Shown one piece after another: positions 22,746 through 35,050 of a stretch of 64,000 nucleotides of DNA. The translations under genes were made by a program, and so were the position numbers. The stretch covers positions 5,784,501 to 5,848,500 of the forward strand of contig JAILWY010000005.1 in assembly GCA_022113835.1 (NCBI GenBank), in the 5' to 3' direction. The number at the start of each line of letters is the position of its first letter. The first letter of the stretch is position 1. The notes below the pieces were generated by a model that was given only the letters and a program-made list of their open reading frames with translations, had not been told where the DNA came from and ran no database searches. The DNA is from Atopsyche davidsoni (taxonomy: Eukaryota > Arthropoda > Insecta > Trichoptera > Hydrobiosidae).

Positions 22746-22904
22746 CTACAGGGTACTTCCAGAACGCATCCCTCTAGATTATATATTTTATGACGAATAT
22801 AATATTCGTATTAAGCATTACTTACTAAAAACTAGATTTTTAACAATCTACATATATAATATACTGCATTATAACTTTTTAATATTATTATTATTTATTC
22901 ACAG

Positions 22905-23009
22905 CCTAAGAGTTGAAAAATCATATAGTGGCGATATCAAACCAAGGGTTTCGTAAACCTACTTTAGAAAATGACTCTGAATGAGACGGCCAGGAGACGG
23001 ATTGGAATG
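22905..23009 (+). CDS. possible first coding exon (start codon at 22971), unidentified
   Basis: A pyrimidine-rich acceptor (ttattattatttattcacag) ends at 22904, and a near-consensus donor (ATG|GTGAGTAC) begins at 23010. Every frame is closed in the first half, so that part would be 5' UTR. An ATG at 22971 in good context (gaaaATGA) opens 13 codons, MTLNETARRRIGM, ending in phase 0 at the donor. I do not recognise the peptide. It could pair with the plus-strand exon candidates at 32417 and 41132, which are also phase 0. It may equally be a chance arrangement; splice prediction or transcript data would decide. Confidence 0.33.
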
Positions 23010-26000
23010 GTGAGTACGATGACAGGATTATCTCAACATCTAAAAGTTTATCGGAATAACGTGGAACGGGTATAGCGAGTTTCGTATTTATCTATAACAG
23101 GGCAATCGGTTTAGATTACACACTAATAGAGATACGATCAGATGAGCGTGTTCACTTTTAATTTCACTTCGATGATTTATTTACCTGTCATGGGCGTGTA
23201 TAATATTTTTTTAATTATGCGGAAATAATATTTACCGGATTGATTAAACACGCAATTGAATTAATAATGTTGTAATTTCGTATATTATACGCACCGATTT
23301 TAATTGAATTAAAAAATATTTAAAACAACAGTAATTCTGTAATTAAAGTTCTAGCTTCATCGGGAAATGTTTTTGAAAAGCCTTTGATTTATCTTTTCAA
23401 TATTTACACTTTTTGTTATTTTGAACTTTTAGGTCATATTTTTTGAAAAAAAATAGTTTCCTGTAATTTGTAAAAGACATTTCTTGTTCGATCTCTGAAA
23501 GCGAAGGACTTATGGAAAAAGCTGCACATGAGAAGTTTATTAGACTAATGTCATATTTTCCGCATGGTGGAAGAAATGCTATTTAGTAGTAACTTCTCAA
23601 TCTGAGCTTCACTTTATATTCCACTGCCACATTGATTATAATGTTGTATAATGCCACACGAAATAGTTTAACAGGTATTGGAAAACGTGGTATTATAAAT
23701 ACTACTTGGAATGAAGTTTATAGCACACAAAGGGGGCATGTGAAAACGAAAAAACGATACCCCCTGTAGTTTACCATCAAAGTCAATGAAGTTAATTTTT
23801 TTTTCTCGAACCTTCAATTTTCACGATAGCTAGTATACCTTTATTGAGGTCTCTATTGAATAGAAACAAAGATTTTTCAAGTAAACGAAACAGTTATTGA
23901 TACCTACTTATATTTTACAGCTCTATGTTTGATTAAATATAACCGTAAGTTGTTTTATTATGATACATATTTCTAGCAACATATTCATAGCACAAACTAT
24001 GTTGCTAGCACGCTTCATAAAACAAGAAGTGTTTTTTCAGACCTCATTGGATAATTTAACGCGTGTGCTTATATAGTAGTGTATAAAAATTAAAATTCAT
24101 AAGAAATATCCACTTTCAGTGCGAGCGTAATGAAATATTTTAGAAAACGTAAAGAAAAAGTCTTAATCTTAGAAAATAAGGAAAACACTCAGTGTAATCA
24201 TTTTTTCACACATAAAATTCATAAAGTTATTTTTCAATTTATGCGGCTTTATTTTTCTCGACAGGTTGATGTTTTAAATCTAATTTTTTTTTTATCAATG
24301 CGCATATTTAAAATACAAGTTTGAATATTTAAAACTGCACCATAAGCGCATTTATACATTGATTTTGAGAACAGGAAAATTTTATAAAAAATATCTGGCG
24401 ATGCAGATTTTTCAGAATCACACAATGTTAAGATGAGTAGTAGAACAGACGCACAATAATTTTTTATTTAATATATAATAGCGAATTATGACATTTTGGA
24501 GAGTATGAAGACAGTGACTACGCAAAAGTAAATATAGTAAACATTTTGCAGAAATGAAATGAATATTTTACATTTATATGGAGAATCACGTACCGACCTG
24601 TTTCTTGAGAAATTTGGTAAAGTGACTGGGCAAGTACTTAAATTTCACATGAAATCCGTATGCGTAGTTCCTGCGTGTCTAATACGCCACGTTCATCAAT
24701 TTGTGAATATTTAAAATATAAATCTTACATGTACAGCATCCTGTTATTAAACCAGCACTTGTGTAGGCAGTTAGAAATATATTTTCGAAATAATTGGAGA
24801 CAAGATGGATGGACGGAGCGCTGTATTTTATTGTTGGACCTGTAGTCGAATTTTATTCCACCGGCTTTGTGCAAAATCTGTTATATTTTTTAATTTATTT
24901 GCAGAGTCTCCGGTCCGACCGGTATATCAAGTTAATTTCCAAAATGTAATTTTATGGTCAAGTTGTGATCAAAGACGAGATTCGGGCTTTTGTTTTGGTT
25001 TCTTTCGCATCGAGAACTAATCTGGGTCCCAAAGCGAGTCATAAAAAAAAAAAAAATTATACGTAGTATCAGGGATGGGTCGCGGAAGAACTTGTAAAAA
25101 CTTGAGACTGACAAACCGATCCCAAATAATTAAAACATATATAAAAGTTTTTTTATGTTTACAACACAAAAATTAATCAGTTTATACAGATAAAAAATGT
25201 TATCAATGCTCTAATTATTCATATTTTATTGTGTAAATATTATAATGGCTAAAAATGTATAGTAATCTTATGGTTAGATATAGGTTTCAGTTAAAATATA
25301 TTTTTAAAGCATTTTCCCCGTGGAACCTTATCCTACCGATTCGGTACTCCATATAATGCCACCAAATATTCGGAAAACAAAAATATTATAAAGTAGAACG
25401 AAAAAATGGTAATTCATGTTTATTAGCGTATTTTCTGTATCGATTGACCCGTAAATTTTCCGCAAACACGCGAAATCAAAAAAAAAATTTGTCGCTAGAA
25501 AAACACTATAGAAAATGGAGAGACTTTAATATATCGGTTTATTTCACAGAAGCAATGAGCAACCAGCAACTGCAATGCAATAACTATATAATCACATTTG
25601 TCCACCAAAGTGACGAGATCAGTAATAAATGTTGATATATTGAAATATTTACTTGCCAATCTCAAAAAATAATTTGTGCCAACATAAGAATCTCTATGCA
25701 TTGATTTTTATATGTTACTTTTATTAATTACATTCACAGTTCGATAAAACAAAGTTGTTTGCAGACTTATCATGTAGGTCGACATAAACAGCATAAAACT
25801 ATGTAAATATGTAGTCACAGGTCTATAGTTTTTACATTTGGCGTAAAAAAATGCTTATATATTCAAATGATATCATTGTAGTAATCTGGAGTATTACAAT
25901 TTATAGTACAGTCGATTTGTTCACATATGTAGTTATACATAAAATATCTTTTTTTTTACGTCCAGTTGCTTATTGGCGGTTGCCCATAGCATCAGTGGAA

Positions 26001-26790
26001 TAGGAACTTAATAAAAAAAATTGGTCCATTGACTCTGTTGTCAATGAAAATTACTTAGCGATACCACAGCAATCTGTAGGCGGAGCTGCCATTATGTTGT
26101 GAATGAAATTGGCGAGCCAGCACGTGTCTATAAGATTGGAGTTACAAACACAGAACTCGATACAAGTGCGCAGCAAATTATTTCACAGATTAATATTTTA
26201 ACATTACACGTTTACAAAAAAACGATACTGCGTAGTATTTTAAAAATAAACGTAAAGGAAATTCGTTTTTTTATGTTTAGTTTTAACGGTTTTGAGCATT
26301 CCACTTCGAGGCCTTTTAAAACCTACTGTTGTGTAAATACGTCAACCGATTTCAATGGTACAAACAAACATAACAATATGAAATGGAGATTTTATTGTTA
26401 GGGTATCGTGGTTAGTGCTTAAAAATAAGCATTACTAAAAGTTTATTAATATTCGAAAAACAATATATATACTAAGCAATTTGAAAAATGTGAAACATTC
26501 ACATTCTGTTGAAAGTGAAGTAGTATGAAAAAGAGGAAGGTTTTTTTTATAATTAAAATGTTATAATTAGTATATAAATGTATTTCAATTTTATTGATTC
26601 TAATTTGCTTCTAAGTTTTTTAAATGCTGAAATTGTGTGCATACATTTCAGTTTCTCATTACACTCATTTTTTCATAAACCTTGATGAGCACTATGCATT
26701 TTACGTAAGAAGCCTTGTATTTACTAAAACCGCTATAAATACAATACCGTATCAAACGGAAATAAAACAAAACAAAGAATCCATCCCTTA
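23010..26790. other. long AT-rich, intron-like stretch
   Basis: 3.8 kb without a recognisable gene or repeat. One strong acceptor-like site (tttaatttatttgcag, ends about 24904) is followed by agtctccggtccgaccg, which could be a tiny exon. The 100-codon plus frame at 26099-26401 has no family match. Confidence 0.45.
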
Positions 26791-26849
26791 ATTGATATCA
26801 CACGCCAAAAGTATAGCACTTAGAAGGAGAGAAAAAAACATCCCTGCAT

Positions 26850-27125
26850 TACTAGATTGGATTTCTGCGAGAGGCGTCGTGGGGGTGAGAGATAAAGTAG
26901 AGGGGGCTGGAATATGTCTCGGCCGTACACGCGATACTGCACCGGGGCCGGGGGTGGTTTCTAACGACCGGGGGTAATGGCTGGAGCTTTCGCAGCGCAG
27001 AAGCCTTATAAAACTACCACCGAGATATAATATGCATAATGCGGGACGGGCTCCACCTACAGCCTGGGCCGGATGCCTTTGTCTTTCAACAGATAGTATC
27101 GTCGCCTGCGCCCTTCCCTTTTGTC
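26850..27125. promoter_or_regulatory. GC-rich patch with TATA-like motif
   Basis: A G-rich segment (about 26865-26990) is followed by CCTTATAAAACTA near 27004-27016, a TATA-like box, and then by a second GC patch. This could be a plus-strand promoter, but no convincing first exon follows. A strong acceptor-like gtctttcaacag ends near 27090 and cttgtttttattag near 27145. Confidence 0.3.
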
Positions 27126-27514
27126 TGATATCTTGTTTTTATTAGCGAGGCGAAGACGCATCGCGTCAACGGCGTTACGACAAATTTATATGGAATGGGT
27201 TTGTTTGTTTCCGTATACGATCGCGAATTTATTTTTTTCTTATACTTCAACTGTTCTATCCAATCTTTTCTTCAACGCCCACGAATCAGAGAATCACTTC
27301 TATCGGCCTCATTAGTTTTAAGCAATGAAACTTATGCACAAGTAAATCATAGGAATACAAGATTTTAACATAACACGTTGAAATATATTTTTTTAATTAT
27401 TTTTATGCTGTCCTGATTCTGTTGAAATGCAACCCGTCTAAGTATTTGAAAGCTTGACAATCAGTGTTCACATTATGTCTAAAGAATAATCAAAGGAAAT
27501 ATTGTAATTGTATG
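27126..27514. other. non-coding; possible small exon at about 27146-27196
   Basis: After tgtttttattag a ~50-bp GC-richer piece (cgaggcgaagacgcatcgcg ...) is open in all three frames and stops being GC-rich at a gtttgt. It has exon-like borders but no recognisable peptide. The rest is AT-rich. Confidence 0.3.
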
Positions 27515-27632
27515 GAGAAAACTAACGTGGAAGCAAATCGCTGGAAGTCGAGAGTACAACCGAATTGTTAGACTGGCTCAAGATAAACATATGGATTATC
27601 TCCCCTGAGGAGAGGCATATATAGAAGAAGAT
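27515..27632 (+). repeat. dispersed repeat family A, copy 4
   Basis: Carries gctggaagtcgagagtacaa, ccgaattgttagactggctc, aagataaacatatggattat, and cccctgaggagaggcatata followed by gaagaag. It is one of the more complete 3' halves of family A. Confidence 0.65.
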
Positions 27633-28744
27633 TTACTATAATCAAACTTCAAACTTCAGTTTGAGTTTAGTCATTTTCATAATTTCAATTTCATAATTTT
27701 ATTATTTGCAAGATAAAGCTCTTAAAAAACACATGTGGGTCTATTGAATGCAACAAAACTATTATAAATACGTATTCAGATATTAAATAACATAAAGACA
27801 TACAATTATTTTTTGGTACAATATAACACCCCGTAAGCAACATGTCTACTTTCGCATATTAAATAGTAAACCACTTATTGTTAAATCTTTTAAATTACCT
27901 ACGATAAAAAATGCGTCACAAAGAAAAATGCTCGTTATTTTAAAAATTAACTTTTATTAATAAATCATTTAAAGTCTCATTAGGCTTAGCAAAGTACACG
28001 CGCTTCTGAACCATATTCCCTTGTCATACAGCGTATGAAATCTGTAAAAAAAAAAAACAATTTTTCTCAAACTTCCTTCCTTCGCTCGTGACCTTTCCCT
28101 CGTCTTATATAGGGTGTTTTAGAAATTTAACTCGCGAGAAATGAGAATACATCAAGTAAAAACTTAAAAATACTTTCGATTTTCTTCAATAAGTACAATA
28201 TGCTAAGATATATATTATGCTGAGATATGGTGTGACTAAATGAAATCGCTAACGTTTTAGCGCCTCGGTTTTTATATTTATTTAAAAAAATAAAATTATA
28301 TTAAGGCGTATTAGGACACATTCTTACTCATATCGTGCCAAAACCAATTGAGTCTTATAACTCGTAATGAAATAAAATATGCTAACAACCCAAAAATCAG
28401 CTACCGATTTTAAGTGTTAAAAGGCTATGTTTTGCACTAAATATTAACATTATACAGTATACATTTATTATTAAAATATATATATGGCGTGCAGTGCTTC
28501 ATTGCTAGAATGAACTGGACGCTGCCAATATACATTGCAGATATAGGTCAGTGAGTCAGGAGAATAACGGAAAAACCCAGTTATGTAAATGAAAACATAA
28601 CGGCAAAATGCACTGCATACGCTTACTAGCACGTGCGGATCACTCTGTATATGAAATGTACGTTTCAGCACAAGCCTTCTAGTTTTGCAATATTTGTTAT
28701 TGAATATTTTCCGTTTATAAACGATGACTTAACAGTTTTTTCAA
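27633..28744. other. AT-rich non-coding DNA
   Basis: Nothing recognised. Confidence 0.45.
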
Positions 28745-28887
28745 ATAAAAGCACTGGCTGACTCTCAGATAGCATCTGCGCCGACCGCAAAAAGGGCCTT
28801 CGTCTCTCGGCCGCGTCACGTGCGTGGACTTTCTCTCTGGGAGCGCTGCGGGAAAACCCCGCGAGCTGCAGACAACAGGTGCGAGGC
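28745..28887. other. GC-rich patch abutting a fold-back MITE
   Basis: CpG-containing patch with an E-box (CACGTG, about 28817). The 61-codon minus frame that crosses it begins inside the MITE terminal repeat and is not a credible gene. Confidence 0.35.
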
Positions 28888-29040
28888 TAAAGGCCTCCAC
28901 ACACGTAGCATCAAATCACGCCTCCAACTTGCACCTACCCAATAGCGTCCCTTTATTTTGGGTGATTTTTATAGTTTTGTCTAAAATGTAGGACGCTATT
29001 GGCTGACTGCAAGTTGTTGCTACGCGTGTAGAGGACTTTA
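28888..29040. mobile_element. fold-back MITE family C, most complete copy
   Basis: About 153 bp that folds on itself nearly completely. The left end taaaggcctccacacacgta pairs with the right end tacgcgtgtagaggacttta. The inner words aacttgcac and caatagcgtcc pair with ggacgctattgg and tgcaagtt. The loop is tttattttgggtg...aaaatgta. It is non-coding, with at least five relatives in the window. Confidence 0.8.
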
Positions 29041-29085
29041 GACGCGGATCCTCACGTCCGTGGACTACGCAGGCTTGCTCTACAC

Positions 29086-29491
29086 CAGTGCTTCTCAAAG
29101 TGGTCCCTAGGGAATCCCTGGGATCATTCAGGGGGTCCTTAGAAAACTAAAATCGATTTGGGGGTCCCTGAACAACGTCAGGGGGTCCGCGTAAGGTTTA
29201 ATATAAAATAAACAAATTGTGAGACATTTTTATTAATATGGAAGTTAAAATAAATAACAATGAATACATTATAAGCGATTTTTACGTCCTAAGTAAAATA
29301 TAAATATAGACAGGTGCATAAAATACAAGTAATAATAGGCATTCAGGTAGGTTAATACAGGAACGCAATAGAGTCGATACTTGCAACAACTAGTCTATAA
29401 TATGAATATATGTAGTTTTTCACCCAGGGTCCGTAGGCAAGTTTTTACTATGAAAAGGGGTCCATGGGCCAAAAGTGTTTGAGAGCCACTG
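29086..29491. mobile_element. non-autonomous hAT transposon, family h2 copy 1
   Basis: The left end CAGTGCTTCTCAAAGTGGTC is inverted at the right as AGTGTTTGAGAGCCACTG, the Charlie-type hAT terminus. The flanks CTCTACAC (29078-29085) and CTCTACAC (29492-29499) are a perfect 8-bp target duplication. Both ends carry gggggtcc repeats. The 406-bp interior is AT-rich and non-coding. The sister copy is at 52693-53052. Confidence 0.93.
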
Positions 29492-29499
29492 CTCTACAC

Positions 29500-31509
29500 A
29501 TAAATAAAACCACCAGCCTAATGTTCGTATTCGACTATTCATATTTAATATACTGCAAAAAACAGCGACGTAAGCCCAAAAGTTCAATATTTTTCTTCAT
29601 ATTAATAGTATATTGAGTATATTTCTCGGATATTTCAAAGGCGAGATCAGAAAAACATGAGCTTCAAGTTTGCATGATCGAACTATGAAAACATATCAAG
29701 AGCGCAATGCGAAAATGATTGAATTAATATTTATAACATACTATGCAATTTCCAAGAAAAATATTGTTGTTTAATTTATTGATATTGAAGACAAGTAAAA
29801 ATCGATAAGATATATCAACTTCACTCCATTTATGAAGATATCCTCGTGCAAGAACTGATTCTGTTAAAGATAAATGAAAATAATCTCTTCAAAATGTTTT
29901 AATAATGAAGATTGATATAATTATAGACAAAATTTTATTATTTGGGTTCTTTGATATAATTTGATGAAATTATAAAATTCAGGAGTATTTAATTAACCAA
30001 AAAGTAATATCTAATTAAAAAAATAATTACACAAACGATGTCCATGTTTGAAGCGACCACTCAAAATATTTCTGAAATAAAAAGTATTATACAGGTTTGA
30101 AAGATTTCAGAGATAAAACCTATAAATTTTGAATGGAGCGCGACCTTGACGTGATCTGGACGTGTTCGAATATCGGCCTTAAAATATTTCGACCAACGGA
30201 GCTTGCAGTACTCGTATACGCGAGATTCCACACAAACGCGCACGTTGGAGACGAGACTCACGTCTGTGTTGCCGTCTTTTTTATGCACGAGCAGGTTCTT
30301 TGATCCAGTCTCGAAGGTGTGTCGATTCCTAAAGGCCCATTAATGTGGAGGCGTCCAAAACGCTTTAGACCGACGCCGACCGTAGGCTTGATGAGCGAAT
30401 TAAATTAGGATTTCCAAGTGCTTTGTACGCAGAGCTGCAGCGAGGCTCTGGAGCCGATGAGAAAATATTATTTTAAAAAGTGTTTTATTTTATATCTTGT
30501 CGGTTATATCGAAACATTAAATATTTTAAGAAAAAAAATTCTTAAAATCCAAGAGAAAACAGATTACAGCAAGTCATTGTATTCATGAAATTTTCTTGAA
30601 ACAGAAACAATTTTTATACATTCGGACAAGTTTATTGGGAATATGTGTGATTTCGGCCCCCATGTGCCAGAGTATCCATGGGGATTTCCCCGTTTCCCGC
30701 TGGACCAATTCAGTCCTGTTTGTGCGCTCTACGTACTGAGTGATGGTGTTAGAAATTCTTCAATTGTGTGAAGAAAGTTGGCCGCTTCGTACGAGACATA
30801 CTGTCGTGAAGAAATTGTGATTTGATTGTGTGCTTATTGTGGCATTCCTCCTCTCACCATTATACTCTAAATTATTTTTGTATCTTACGTACGGAAACGT
30901 GGAGTCTAAAGCAAACAAATACAAAAAAAATATTAACACCATTTAGTCCCCACTTCGAGAAAAAAGTGTTTTGACAAGTTGAACAAATTGCTTTACTATA
31001 AAGTAAACTAATAGTTTATAATGCTGAAAAAACAAAATGCCGAAGGTTTAGACAACCAAGTTATTAAGCCTTTTCATGAGAAACATATTTGTTTGACGGC
31101 TGCTGGGCCTTGGATTGAAACCTGATGGAGAAATTGTTTTTTGGGTCGTATCCAATTCTAATGAAAAAAAATGTAATAAGTTATCTTCAAGTTTAAATAT
31201 AAGTGAAAGCCTTTTCAGGTCCGATTTTCCTGTAAACCGCATGGAAAATTTTAGTATCGAGCTGAATACTTCCTACTACTTTTTTTATCTGCATTTCTCT
31301 TGCGACTTACTATTTTTTTAAATAGTGCATTTACAGACTTGTCACTCACAAATTATTTGAGCTTGGATATCTTCTGCTCGTGAAACTATGATATAAGTTG
31401 ATTTTATAAATACTTCTTAATAATTGTACTCGATTTTAAAAGTTATGTCAAGATCCTACAGTTCATAAAACCATGTTCAAACCAATCTAACGTTATAGGG
31501 GGGCAGTAC
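29500..31509. other. AT-rich non-coding DNA
   Basis: A medium-GC patch at 30130-30460 and another at 30645-30735 show no border signals or family match. Otherwise nothing is recognised. Confidence 0.45.
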
Positions 31510-31710
31510 TCAAATACATCGAGCTGGCCAGGTAGAGGATGAAGGAGGAAGTAAGTTGGCTGATGACCTCACAGACACTCTGCTGTCCCTCCCGGAGACG
31601 TGAGCCACCCACAGGCAGCAACTATCGTGAGGGTCTGGTGAGAAGCAGCCTCGGCCGCGGTGTCTTCCGAGAACTTCTGATATGCAACGCAGAGGTACCT
31701 GACTACAGTA
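31510..31710. other. GC-rich patch with exon-like borders on both strands
   Basis: Plus strand: agccacccacag| (ends near 31615) to GCAGAG|GTACCT (near 31695), one frame open (SNYREGLVRSSLGRG...). Minus strand: gttgcatatcag| to a stop TGA about 108 bases on, frame KFSEDTAAEAASHQTLTI.... Both translations look protein-like, which cannot be true of both. I recognise neither. It could be a non-coding RNA exon. Confidence 0.3.
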
Positions 31711-31763
31711 AATCTTATATAACTTGACTCAACGTTCCCAGAACTCTGTTGTTTAGTGTGCAA

Positions 31764-32416
31764 AACCAGTTAAATGATTTGAGATATATTAGAAGCGGAT
31801 TTTTGAAACAATAGATTTTTTTAAATTTATTTGTGTATGCCATGAGTTCCTTCATTTGAGTATTTGCAAAATAACAACAAAAACTATCAAAGAATCAATA
31901 AATTATTTTTGGATGTAGCTGAGTTTTTGAATAAACGTAATTGAAGCAAGTATTTTAATTCGCTACTGAAAATATATTATATTGTGTTCGTTTTTCTTTA
32001 TTTACAAATATTAATGTCGTCATACATGTTATCAAGCTCTATCTCATTGACTTATATATATATTTTATTGTTTTACTATCTCGTTTGGACGCATTAGTCT
32101 GTTGTGTTTGCTGTAAAAACAAAGAAACCTAGATCAGTTATATTTTTAATGTAGGTCATTGTTTATTAATAAACCGTGAGGTAACAAAAATAAAATAAGT
32201 AAAAATTAACGAATTGATTATATTAATACAGTCGATATAGAATAAATAAGTATCGTTGAATATAATATATACTGTATTGTGATCACTTTAAGTAAAATGA
32301 TTAATGAATTTAATAAAAATATATTGTCACCTTCATCGACCATGAGTTGGGTAGAATAAACTTATTGATTGATGATAAGAAGAATGTTGCTTTAAAGTAA
32401 AATAATGTATTTTCAG
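31764..32416. other. AT-rich, intron-like DNA
   Basis: Nothing recognised. Confidence 0.45.
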
Positions 32417-32533
32417 GTCTGTCTAAAAATTAAAGTTTATTTATTATTTTGCGTTGTTTGGGAAGACAGACTACAAGCTCGAGTAATTGCTACTATGGAA
32501 CAAGGCTGCGAAGGCGAGCGCCGCCGTGCTAAG
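32417..32533 (+). CDS. possible coding exon, unidentified
   Basis: Acceptor aatgtattttcag| at 32416, donor AAG|GTTGGT at 32534. The 117-bp body is exactly 39 codons, open in phase 0. The second half is GC-richer than its surroundings and gives EDRLQARVIATMEQG and then CEGERRRAK. The first half is AT-rich and hydrophobic, as intron would be, so the true acceptor may be one of the later AGs, or translation may start at the internal ATG (32494). Phase joins cleanly to the candidates at 22905-23009 and 41132-41191. No family recognised. Confidence 0.33.
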
Positions 32534-32887
32534 GTTGGTTTTTAATAGAACAAGCAACAAAGAACAAGTGTTTTAAATACACTTTTTTGCTTCAGATATC
32601 ATTGCAAGTTTATTGGAAATAATTCCAACATGAATAATATAAATAATTAAACATAAATATTTTCTCATAATATTGACTAACATCTGCACTATTTTTTCCT
32701 TAATTTACTAGTTTTAAAAAGTTCCACGTGAACTTGTGTTATATAGTTGTAGTTATATAATGATTAACTCTCAAGATACCCAAAAAATCTCTCCGAAAAA
32801 ATTCCAAACTCACCTTAATATTCTGTAGGTGTATTCAATGTTACCGATGTACTGACCAATGATGTTGGAGTTTAAATTAGATCTTAC
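32534..32887. other. AT-rich, intron-like DNA
   Basis: Nothing recognised. Confidence 0.45.
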
Positions 32888-32948
32888 TTGCATCGTTACG
32901 GACGCGGATAGGATCTGTGAATAAACTCTGATGAAGCAACCGGCTTAC
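32888..32948 (-). other. exon-like segment, homologous to 17509-17564
   Basis: Minus strand: acceptor ctctatttcag|, body GTAAGCCGGTTGCTTCATCA ... AACGATGCAA, donor |GTAAGA. The position that aligns with the GTAAGT donor of the 17.5-kb copy reads GCAAGT here, so the usable donor is displaced by four bases or is a GC-AG site. One frame is open (VSRLLHQSLFTDP...). Confidence 0.35.
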
Positions 32949-33224
32949 CTGAAATAGAGAGAAATATATTATTAGTAAAACATGCTAAGGCTTCAATAAA
33001 AATCCTATATATTTTTAATAAGTATTTTTAATAAAGCAGTTTAGTATCATCACATCCAGAATTTAATATTTTTCTTCTCAGCTTTGAAATCTTGTACATA
33101 AGAAACGAGGTTCTTGCTGCTGGATTCAATCAAGTATTAAATAAATATTCAATAAAAAAAACTACGATGTATTTGTTAGTAATAATATACGTAACATGAA
33201 GGCTTGCAAGCTTCGTGGATCGAC

Positions 33225-33335
33225 TCCGGCGTAGAAAACACGTCTTGTGCAACGCATTACGATATCACGAGAGCTCGCCTCGCCGGCCGGGCGGGGGGCT
33301 CACGGCCGGGGGCTCGGAGGCCACTTCACATCGCT
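33225..33335. other. short CpG-rich patch
   Basis: A GC-rich stretch (ctcgccggccgggcgggggg core) without inverted repeats, splice borders or recognisable peptide. Confidence 0.35.
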
Positions 33336-34660
33336 TTTCATTCGCTATCACTCCAAAAAGAGGATTATTTTAATTTAATATTAAAAAAAAACACCTTCGA
33401 CAAGTTCAAGACACAACCTTGGGTCATGTGTGGACTAGGTGCGGAGTTTCAGGGTTATCCCTTTTCATTTCAACATCAACGAATTCAAACACTTGAAGCA
33501 CTCAATAACATGCGTTTTTGCTATCTATATCTATATATACTATATATGATGTAAAATTACATAAAAACAGATTTTCTCTAACATGGCATTGTATTAACTT
33601 AACTATTTGAGGGAAATGTATAAAAAAAAATACACGTGCTGACATGGAACGTGTATAAGAATCCATCGAATCACATCTTGCTGAAGGATTAAGTTTCAGC
33701 GTATCCTCATATTTTACTGATCTTATGAGGATTAATTGAGTTTCCAGTATAATATAAGAAATAGACGTTTCACCCAAGTGAAAATCAATGCAGACAAATT
33801 ATGTTATACAATTTAGTATATAATGCTGCTGTTTTACGTTGTGCATACAACGAAGATTACAGCACAACCGTGTATATTACATGTATAAGTTATTATTTAA
33901 AAATGACAGTATGTCCTAGTTTGTAATTTTAGAAAAGCTTAGTAAAGATGCAAGATTATATTTAAAATAATTTTTAATTAATAAAATATATTCTTTCAAA
34001 AGAACAAGCAGAGACAATAACTGACGTCAATTTTACAAGAGAGAAAAAACAAAAAATAAAAATTTACAGAGTATACTTAATAAGTTTCTTTTCATATATT
34101 ATAAAAAAACATGGTGCGTTTTTATAAGTTGCTTGTAAAGGCCAAAGGTGTAAATCAATTACAATATAATTCATGTAATACCATGTATGTAAGTAAGTAT
34201 AATTAAATTAAAACTGCGACAAAGAAAATTTAACGAACAAAGGTAAGTAATGCTGATAATCATACTAAATTATTTTCAGTAATACAACGTTGTTTGTGTC
34301 TTCTTATCTGCAATAATTAAGGTACACAACCCAAAGGTCACATAATAAAACGTAGGCAGCTGAAGGTACAACACTTGCAGCGGTCACCATCCAAATACTG
34401 TCGCTTAACCTTGGAGTTAACGCTGCCACGACAGTTACTTATCTTAGTAATCCACAGGAAATTAATACACAAAGAAAATATCCCAAATAATTTATTTTAA
34501 TATAATCAGATGTACGTTCAAGGCCAGTGCGTTACTATTCCCGTAAGATAGTTTGATGACTGTTTTTACTTTTACGAAAATCATTACAAAATAATAAAAT
34601 AAAGAAACCGGAAAAAAATGGTACGAGTTTTATCGGACGGCCTTGAACGAATCACTTGAC
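33336..34660. other. AT-rich non-coding DNA
   Basis: Nothing recognised. Confidence 0.45.
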
Positions 34661-34928
34661 ATTGATATTGCAAGTCCGATCGCCGTTTTTCATTTTGCAT
34701 ATTATCAAAAGTAGCAGCAGGCTACGTCAGCCGACCGTGCCGGCGTAATCTTTGTGAATAACCTGATAACAAAATACATGCAGCGCCGGGACGCACACTC
34801 TCACTTGGATCAGCTGCGATCTCGGAAAGGCAGACGTTGGACGCGCTCAGTTCTCGATTGGTAGTAAATCGAATTTGAGGCGTGATGGAAAACGAATCCA
34901 TTTTCTGATTAACAGTATTCAGCATGGC
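34661..34928. other. medium-GC patch next to a fold-back MITE
   Basis: A minus frame of 67 codons is open but lacks a family match and splice borders. Confidence 0.3.
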
Positions 34929-35050
34929 TTAAAGCCTTCTACACACGCTGCGACACTGATAACCTAATAAAAACTAGTCGGTAGAATGAACACCCAAAAT
35001 AAGATGACGCTTTTGGCTGATCGTAAAGTCGCTGCGTGTGCAGCCGGCTC
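34929..35050. mobile_element. fold-back MITE family C, copy with decayed right end
   Basis: The left end ttaaagccttctacacacgc and the inner word aacacccaaaataag match the family. The right end gtcgctgcgtgtgcagccgg pairs with acacgctgcgac at the left. It is shorter than the 28.9-kb copy. Confidence 0.65.
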
